NCBI GenBank assembly: GCA_029978815.1
Contig: JAPOIQ010000014.1
Location: 1-11,186 of the forward strand
Direction: 5' to 3'
DNA from: a bacterium
GTDB taxonomy: Bacteria > Actinomycetota > Acidimicrobiia > Acidimicrobiales > Ilumatobacteraceae
Length of the DNA: 11,186 nucleotides
Shown: in pieces, positions 6,853 through 11,186 of the stretch
Numbering within the stretch: the stretch's first letter is position 1
Layout: each line of letters begins with the position of its first letter
Notes under the pieces: model-generated
Database searches by the model: none
Told to the model about the DNA's origin: nothing
The model's input: the letters and a program-made list of their open reading frames with translations, nothing else
Translations under genes and position numbers: made by a program

Positions 6853-7680
6853 TCAGACACAGGTATTGCGCATGGTGCCGATGCCCTCAACCCAGGTCTC
6901 GAGCACGTTTCCAGCGGCGAGGGCGCGCGGTGGCGTGCGGGCCATTCCGACTCCGCTCGGCGTGCCAGTGAAAATGACGTCACCCGGGTAGAGGGTGAGT
7001 ACCGAGGAAAGCTCGGCAATCAAGGTGGGAATGTTGAAGATGAGGTCGCTCGAACGGGCATCTTGCACAACCTCACCATCGACCGAACAGCCGAGTGCGA
7101 GGTCATCCGGGTTATCGAATTCGTCTGGTGTGACGATCCACGGTCCCATCGGACCAAAGCCGCGACGAGACTTACCGAGCGAAAATTGACGACCCGCGGC
7201 CATTTGGAGTTTGCGGTCGCTGATGTCTTGGCCGACGGTGAGGCCTGCGATATACGACCATGCATCTTCTACTGCGACATTGTCGGCCCGACGACCGACG
7301 ACGGCGACGAGTTCAACTTCCCAGTCGACTGATGAACCCACGATGGGGATGTCATCAAATGGCCCCGACAGTGACGCCGGAAACTTCGTGAATGTTGCAG
7401 GAACCGCCGGGATATCCATTCCCGACTCTTCGGCATGTTGGCGATAGTTGAGGCCAATGGCGAACACCTGCCGCGGAGCTGATACCGGCTGTTGTAACGA
7501 ACCCATGTCGAGAGCATCTGTTCCCGCGGTGATGTTCGCTGCGAAGGTGCAGAACTCGTCCCAGTTGTCGAACACCGACATCATGTCGGGGCCAAAACAG
7601 CCCTCAGATGCAGTGGCAATGTCGACGGTCATCTCGTCGATCACGATGACCGCTCGTCCTGCTGAGTTCGCAATTTTCAT
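6853..7680 (-). CDS. Fumarylacetoacetate hydrolase (FAH) family protein
   Basis: This 275-residue FAH-superfamily enzyme belongs to a group of Mg-dependent hydrolases, decarboxylases, isomerases and hydratases acting on 2-oxo or enol acids from aromatic ring cleavage. It shows FAIGLNYRQHAEE (73-85), FTKFPASL (97-104), the metal-ligand segment VDWEVELVAVVG (E121 and E123), the third ligand in GQDISDR (D152), FSLGKS (166-171) and IFTGTPSGVG (236-245). All three acidic ligands are present, so it should be active. The ATG at 7680 follows AGGACAG with good spacing. It lies 54 bases after the extradiol dioxygenase gene on the same strand, so a step downstream of ring cleavage is the natural inference. 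Which reaction it performs (hydratase, decarboxylase or C-C hydrolase) cannot be told from sequence. Confidence 0.9.
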   Translation of the reverse strand: MKIANSAGRAVIVIDEMTVDIATASEGCFGPDMMSVFDNWDEFCTFAANITAGTDALDMGSLQQPVSAPRQVFAIGLNYRQHAEESGMDIPAVPATFTKFPASLSGPFDDIPIVGSSVDWEVELVAVVGRRADNVAVEDAWSYIAGLTVGQDISDRKLQMAAGRQFSLGKSRRGFGPMGPWIVTPDEFDNPDDLALGCSVDGEVVQDARSSDLIFNIPTLIAELSSVLTLYPGDVIFTGTPSGVGMARTPPRALAAGNVLETWVEGIGTMRNTCV

Positions 7681-7734
7681 TGTTCTGTCCTTTTGTCAGA
7701 TTGGTTCGAGCAATTGCTTGCAATACCGATGGGT

Positions 7735-8616
7735 TCAGGAAACCCGGCGAACGATTCCCGGAAGCAGCCGTTCTTCAGGGGGACGATGACCCCAGAAACT
7801 CATCGCATCGTAGGTTTCAACTTCCCAGTTCTCTTCATCGACGAGAAGCCCGCCAGTTCCGTATTCGATCTCGAAGCCCGATGGGGTTCGAACGTAGAAC
7901 GAGGTCATCATGTCGTTCGTGTGGCGGCCGAGGCTCATTGCCAAAGTCAATTTTTTGTCGTTGACGATGTCGAGGGCTCGACCGACGTCGGTGAACTGCT
8001 CAACCTCCAACATGAGGTGATGGAAGCCAGCAATGCCGGGGGCTCCGCTCAGTGCCAACGTGTGGTGGCGAGGGTTGCAGTGCAAGAACCGCAAGCTCAT
8101 TCCGATTTCGATGTGGTCTGAGACCTTGAATCCAAGTGTGCCAACGAAAAAGTCCATCGCTGCTTCAAGATCAGGCACCATGATGACTGCGTGGCCAAGC
8201 CCACCATCTCCAGTGACGAATCGGCCGTCCATCTCACGTCCTGGTGTGAACTGACCAGCATCTGCAAGCCCGGTCGTAAGTTCGTGCCGGAAACCAAATG
8301 GATCGACAAAGGACACGAGTCGGTCTACCTGACGCACGGCGGCAAGTTCTGATTCTTCTGTCGTAGCGATCTCTGCCTCGTTGAGTCGACCAATCACTTC
8401 GTCAATCCCAGGATCGCCGGCGCAGTCCCAACCGAAGTAGGCGAGGTTGTTGCGCTCACCTGGGTGAATCATGATGCGTTCAACACGGTCATCGATTCGC
8501 AGGCCGAGACCATCGGGGCGATGTACGACTTGCGCCCCAAGGACTTCACTGCCGAATTCTTGCCATTCGTCGAGTGCTGGGGTTTCGAATCCGATGTATG
8601 CGAGCGATGAGACCAT
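7735..8616 (-). CDS. Type I extradiol ring-cleavage dioxygenase (BphC/HsaC-like)
   Basis: This 293-residue protein of the vicinal-oxygen-chelate fold has two paired beta-alpha-beta modules and opens a catechol ring next to the hydroxyls using Fe(II) and O2. Compared with BphC, the iron ligands are H142 (GLGHAV), H200 (FHHLMLEV) and E251 (GFEIEYG). The second-shell residues are H185 (RHHTLAL), H232 and N234 (GRHTND), and Y241 (SFYVRTP). All the residues I know to be needed are present. The ATG at 8616 follows GAAGGAAA. It is the first gene of the minus-strand block and diverges from the flavin monooxygenase, which could supply its catechol. Length and motifs fit the BphC/HsaC branch, but the substrate is unknown. 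A steroid-ring intermediate is only one possibility. Confidence 0.92.
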   Translation of the reverse strand: MVSSLAYIGFETPALDEWQEFGSEVLGAQVVHRPDGLGLRIDDRVERIMIHPGERNNLAYFGWDCAGDPGIDEVIGRLNEAEIATTEESELAAVRQVDRLVSFVDPFGFRHELTTGLADAGQFTPGREMDGRFVTGDGGLGHAVIMVPDLEAAMDFFVGTLGFKVSDHIEIGMSLRFLHCNPRHHTLALSGAPGIAGFHHLMLEVEQFTDVGRALDIVNDKKLTLAMSLGRHTNDMMTSFYVRTPSGFEIEYGTGGLLVDEENWEVETYDAMSFWGHRPPEERLLPGIVRRVS

Positions 8617-8642
8617 GGTGCGTTTCCTTCGTTACGGCGGTC

Positions 8643-8671
8643 TTGACAAGACTACTTTCGTTTCTTACTGT
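8643..8671 (+). promoter_or_regulatory. Promoter of the monooxygenase-TetR-dehydrogenase operon
   Basis: A perfect TTGACA (8643-8648) is followed after 17 bases by TACTGT (8666-8671), which fits the TAnnnT pattern. The predicted transcript would start near 8679, leaving about 47 bases of leader before the ATG at 8726, which is preceded by GGGGGA. The -10 box lies within the left arm of the palindrome at 8665-8688. Confidence 0.6.
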
Positions 8672-8688
8672 AGTAATCGCTACAGTAA
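8665..8688. promoter_or_regulatory. Predicted operator in divergent region, palindrome with 9-bp arms
   Basis: TTACTGTAG-N6-CTACAGTAA is a perfect inverted repeat centred in the 109 bases between the divergent dioxygenase and monooxygenase genes. It overlaps the plus-strand -10 box. By symmetry it also gives TAnnnT hexamers on the minus strand, so one bound repressor could shut both operons. The likely binder is the TetR protein encoded at 9898, second gene of the plus-strand operon. Confidence 0.7.
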
Positions 8689-8725
8689 CGACTCACAACG
8701 CTACTCATCGAATTCGGGGGATCCC

Positions 8726-9895
8726 ATGCACGCCGCTGTCAAACACATCGAAGATGCAACCGAAGAACTCAAGGCCGAGCGGGGCCCAAGTAATGAACTC
8801 GGTCGTCTCACCGACCAAGCGGCCAAGATTCTCATCGACTCAGGCGGGTTCCGTTTACTGCAGGCAAAAAGCCACGGCGGTTACGAGGCAGACATCACCG
8901 ATTTTCTTGCCTGGGTTCGCGCCGTCGCCCGAGCCAACCCATCAGCTGGCTGGATCGCCGGCGTTGTTGGCGTACACCCGTGGGAGATTGCGCTCCATGT
9001 CGACGAGGTGCAAAACGAAATTTTTGGTGACGACCCGACCACGCTTGCTGCGTCACCTTACGCGCCAATGGGGCGGGCGATCCCCGTTGAGGGCGGATAC
9101 AAACTGACCGGCCAATGGCAGTACTCCACCGGCACCGACCACTGCGACTGGGTCATCCTGGGTGGCATCGTCGTCGACGAGAGCGCCCCACGGAATGGGC
9201 CACCACCAGTACTCCACTTCATCCTTCCGAGGGGTGACTACGAGATCATCGAAGACTCATGGCACGTCATGGGCCTTGAAGGCACTGGCAGCAAAGACAT
9301 TCGTATCGACGGGGCGTTCGTTCCCGAGTATCGAACAATTTCTCATAGTGGTCTGTCCGATGGTGATTACGGACACCGGCGTGGCGACACTCCCCTCTAT
9401 CAATTGCCATTCGGCTGCGTGTTCTCAGCATCGATCACCGCAGCAACGTTTGGCATCGCACAAGCAAACATCGATGCATATCGCGACTACCTCACGACGC
9501 GGGTCTCCGCGATGGGAGTTGTCGGAACAACCGACCCCTATCAACAGCAAGCACTTGCCGAAGCGGAGGCCGACCTTGCCGCAGGCATCGCACACATCGA
9601 TGCGATGTTCAACGACTGGACCGTTCGCGTCACCGCAGGCGAAAAGATCGACAACGGTGAACGGCTCGAATTTCGTCGCAATCAAGTTCGAGCAGTGCAA
9701 CGCGTGCTCGACTCGGTCAACACGATGATGTCTCGCGCCGGAACCGCTGCGGTGTGGACGACTCGTGAGCTCGAACAGTTATGGCGTGACCTTCGTACCG
9801 GCGGAACTCACCTCAGCAATTCGATGGACCTCATCTATAACGCGTGGGCAAACGATGAGTTCGGCACCGGTGTCGAGCGTTACACCTTCCACTGA
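8726..9895 (+). CDS. Two-component flavin-dependent monooxygenase, oxygenase subunit (HsaA-like, acyl-CoA dehydrogenase fold)
   Basis: This 389-residue group D flavin monooxygenase oxygenase component uses reduced flavin from a partner reductase to hydroxylate a phenol ortho to its hydroxyl, giving a catechol. HsaA-like segments are GWIAGVVGVHPWE (75-87), GQWQYSTGTDHCDWV (129-143), FILPRGDYEIIEDSWHVMG (165-183), LEGTGSKDI (184-192) and FVPEYR (198-203). The C-terminal segment WRDLRTGGTHLSN (353-365) carries H362, the position of the conserved active-site His in this group. The ATG at 8726 has GGGGGA five bases upstream and gives the family length. The open frame extends back to 8471, but that overlaps the divergent gene and the promoter. 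The stop is two bases before the TetR GTG. It probably makes the catechol for the divergent dioxygenase. No HsaB-type flavin reductase is visible, so the partner must be elsewhere. Confidence 0.88.
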   Translation: MHAAVKHIEDATEELKAERGPSNELGRLTDQAAKILIDSGGFRLLQAKSHGGYEADITDFLAWVRAVARANPSAGWIAGVVGVHPWEIALHVDEVQNEIFGDDPTTLAASPYAPMGRAIPVEGGYKLTGQWQYSTGTDHCDWVILGGIVVDESAPRNGPPPVLHFILPRGDYEIIEDSWHVMGLEGTGSKDIRIDGAFVPEYRTISHSGLSDGDYGHRRGDTPLYQLPFGCVFSASITAATFGIAQANIDAYRDYLTTRVSAMGVVGTTDPYQQQALAEAEADLAAGIAHIDAMFNDWTVRVTAGEKIDNGERLEFRRNQVRAVQRVLDSVNTMMSRAGTAAVWTTRELEQLWRDLRTGGTHLSNSMDLIYNAWANDEFGTGVERYTFH

Positions 9896-9897
9896 TC

Positions 9898-10605
9898 GTG
9901 CCTCGACCCGCATCACAACAACGCAAAACTCGAGCAAATGGCGTTGCCTCCAGGCTCGCCATCCTTGATGCCGCAGCACACATCGCCGGCGAACGCGGCT
10001 ACGAGGGCACCAGCATCAATGCGGTGAGCGAACGGTCTGGGCTGCCCGCAAGTTCGATCTACTGGCATTTCAAAAATAAAGACGAACTCATCGCTGCGGT
10101 GATTGACCGCAGCTACTCCGACTGGATCAATGCGCTGCGCCGTCTCGCAGATCAAGACACCAAGTTGTCGCCTATTGAGATGTACGCGTCAGGCATGCGT
10201 CAGTCGGCTGAGCAACTCATCCAGTTTCCTGATTTCTTGCGCCTTGGTCTCATGCTGACCCTTGAGCGCCGGCCATCAGAACCAACCGCCCGCCAGCGAT
10301 TCCAGGCCACTCGTGTCGAAACCCTCGCCCGACTTCGGCGATACCTCGGGCGTGTCTTTGAATCACTCGGAGAGGCAGAGATTGACCAACTTGCCGTGCT
10401 CACGTTGGCTGGGTCTGACGGGTTGTTTATTGCAGCTGAGTCCGAAGGCATCGATATCGCTGATGGTTTCGAGACTCTCGCCCGCGCCGTCATGGGTGCT
10501 GCGGTCTCCTTCGGTTGGGTTCGCCCCAACAGCTGGTACAGCTCTGTCTCCGCCTCTTCTGAGTTACTGATCGGTCGGTACGTTCGCTACCAGAAGGAGG
10601 CAGTC
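9898..10605 (+). CDS. TetR-family regulator, frame open into the downstream dehydrogenase
   Basis: The TetR part is about 205 residues. Its HTH is RLAILDAAAHIAGERGY onward, with recognition region INAVSERSGLPASSIYWHF (40-58). A helical ligand domain follows (LTLERRPSEPTARQRF, 120-135; FETLARAVMGAA, 191-202). It starts with GTG at 9898, two bases after the monooxygenase TGA. No clear ribosome site is seen, so translation is probably coupled. The family-like part ends near residue 205, but no stop codon follows. The frame continues through about 30 linker-like residues straight into the dehydrogenase ATG at residue 237 and on to the window edge. I therefore end this entry at 10605 by domain content, not by a stop. 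The alternative frames stop at 10560-10562 and 10568-10570, so a single-base indel near 10500 would restore a normal TetR end. It probably controls the palindrome at 8665-8688. Confidence 0.85.
10594..10600 (+). promoter_or_regulatory. Strong ribosome binding site for the dehydrogenase
   Basis: AAGGAGG, five bases before the ATG at 10606, is a full Shine-Dalgarno match. It supports independent initiation of the dehydrogenase even though the TetR frame reads through this point without a stop. Confidence 0.8.
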
Positions 10606-11186
10606 ATGCAGATCGAATCAGGAGTTACTCACGCAGTAGTCACCGGAGCAGCGTCGGGGTTGGGTCGCGCCAGCGCCTATGCCCTTGCAGGTGCCGGAGC
10701 GAAAGTCACCGTATTTGACCTCAACGAAGAGGCCGGCCGCGAGGTCGCAAAGGACATCGATGGGCTGTTCTGTCGTGTTGATGTCACGAGTGAAGAAAGT
10801 GTGCTCGATGGGTTTGCGGAATCTCGTGAAGCCTTCGGCCAGGAACGAATCCTTGTTCACTGCGCAATGACGACAAAGGGCGGCAAGACGGTTGGCCGCG
10901 ATCGCGAGACCGGTGGCTGGAAGCGGATGTCGACCGAGGACTACGCCTACTCGGCAATGGGCATCCTTGTTGCGAGTTATCGAATGGCGTCGCTCTCAGC
11001 TCTCGGCATGATCGAGAACCTTGAACCGCTCGAAGATGGCGAGCGCGGGGTCATCACATTGACGGCGTCGGTCGCTGCACAAGATGCTCAGGTTGGCCAG
11101 GTCGCATACGGCTCGTGCAAAGCCGGCGTCAATGGGCTCGTGCTGCCAATTGCCCGTGACCTGATGGATCAGGGTGTGCGTTGCAA
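10606..11186 (+). CDS. Short-chain dehydrogenase/reductase, HSD10-like (partial, runs off right edge)
   Basis: The first 193 residues of a Rossmann-fold SDR are present. The nucleotide-binding motif TGAASGLG is at 13-20. An acidic D38 at the end of the second strand favours NAD. VDVTSEE is at 58-64. The catalytic Ser is S155 in TLTASVAAQDAQVGQ, with Y168-x3-K172 in AYGSCKAG, and LPIARDL is at 180-186. The S/Y/K segment and LPIARDL closely resemble 3-hydroxyacyl-CoA dehydrogenase type II (HSD10). Two points depart from the family: the NNAG or NCAG motif reads HCAM (85-88), and the catalytic Asn position in helix 4 appears to be I120. S, Y and K are intact, so activity is likely but possibly altered. 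It is the third gene of the monooxygenase operon and in frame with TetR. Oxidation of a hydroxy intermediate or hydroxyacyl-CoA is inferred from family and context only. Confidence 0.87.
   Translation, partial: MQIESGVTHAVVTGAASGLGRASAYALAGAGAKVTVFDLNEEAGREVAKDIDGLFCRVDVTSEESVLDGFAESREAFGQERILVHCAMTTKGGKTVGRDRETGGWKRMSTEDYAYSAMGILVASYRMASLSALGMIENLEPLEDGERGVITLTASVAAQDAQVGQVAYGSCKAGVNGLVLPIARDLMDQGVRC

Noticed and set aside
7709..7718. AGCAATTGCT palindrome between the dioxygenase and FAH-family genes
   Set aside because: It is only ten bases, with no promoter elements around it. It is too short to call an operator or terminator.
8471..8725. Upstream extension of the monooxygenase frame to 8471
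   Set aside because: It runs antisense through the dioxygenase start and across the divergent promoter and operator. ATG 8726 has a ribosome site and the family's usual length.

Overview
The window looks like a moderately GC-rich chromosome segment from an actinobacterium. I infer this from TetR-heavy regulation, a methylcrotonyl-CoA carboxylase cluster whose gene order resembles Mycobacterium tuberculosis Rv2502c-Rv2498c, a PPOX split-barrel protein of the type often using F420, and an HsaA/HsaC-like aromatic module. GC looks lower than in mycobacteria, so an acidimicrobial or other non-mycobacterial lineage is possible. This is an impression, not a computed placement. No RNA genes, mobile elements or CRISPR arrays were seen, and no gap of 300 bases lacks a gene.

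Layout. Positions 1 to about 250 appear foreign to the rest: a plus-strand piece of a glutathione S-transferase-like protein abuts a minus-strand CitE-like lyase that has lost its C-terminus. This is a chimeric join or a genuine rearrangement. Positions 227-6247 on the minus strand form a leucine/isovalerate catabolic operon read right to left: TetR regulator, carboxyltransferase beta subunit, biotin carboxylase/biotin-carrier alpha subunit, isovaleryl-CoA dehydrogenase-like enzyme, and CitE-like lyase. The genes are tightly packed, with ATGA and GTGA overlaps and a gap of only 10 bases between the carboxylase subunits. A perfect 7-bp-arm palindrome sits at the TetR start. Together these enzymes could take isovaleryl-CoA through methylcrotonyl-CoA to methylglutaconyl-CoA and then cleave HMG-CoA. 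The hydratase between those last two steps is absent here.

Positions 6290-8616 on the minus strand hold a type I extradiol dioxygenase, a fumarylacetoacetate hydrolase-family enzyme and a PPOX-family protein. Diverging from them, 8726 to the right edge on the plus strand holds an HsaA-like two-component flavin monooxygenase, a TetR regulator and a short-chain dehydrogenase. The 109-base divergent region carries a TTGACA/TACTGT promoter overlapped by a perfect 9-bp-arm palindrome. The logic is ring hydroxylation, meta-cleavage and downstream processing of an unidentified phenolic compound. The reductase partner and a C-C hydrolase are not in the window.

The most unusual feature is at the right end. 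The TetR gene has no stop codon before the dehydrogenase, and both lie in one continuous frame to the window edge. The dehydrogenase also has its own strong ribosome binding site and ATG. This is either a TetR-dehydrogenase fusion with internal initiation or a frameshift in the sequence. The dehydrogenase itself departs from the family at the NNAG and catalytic Asn positions.
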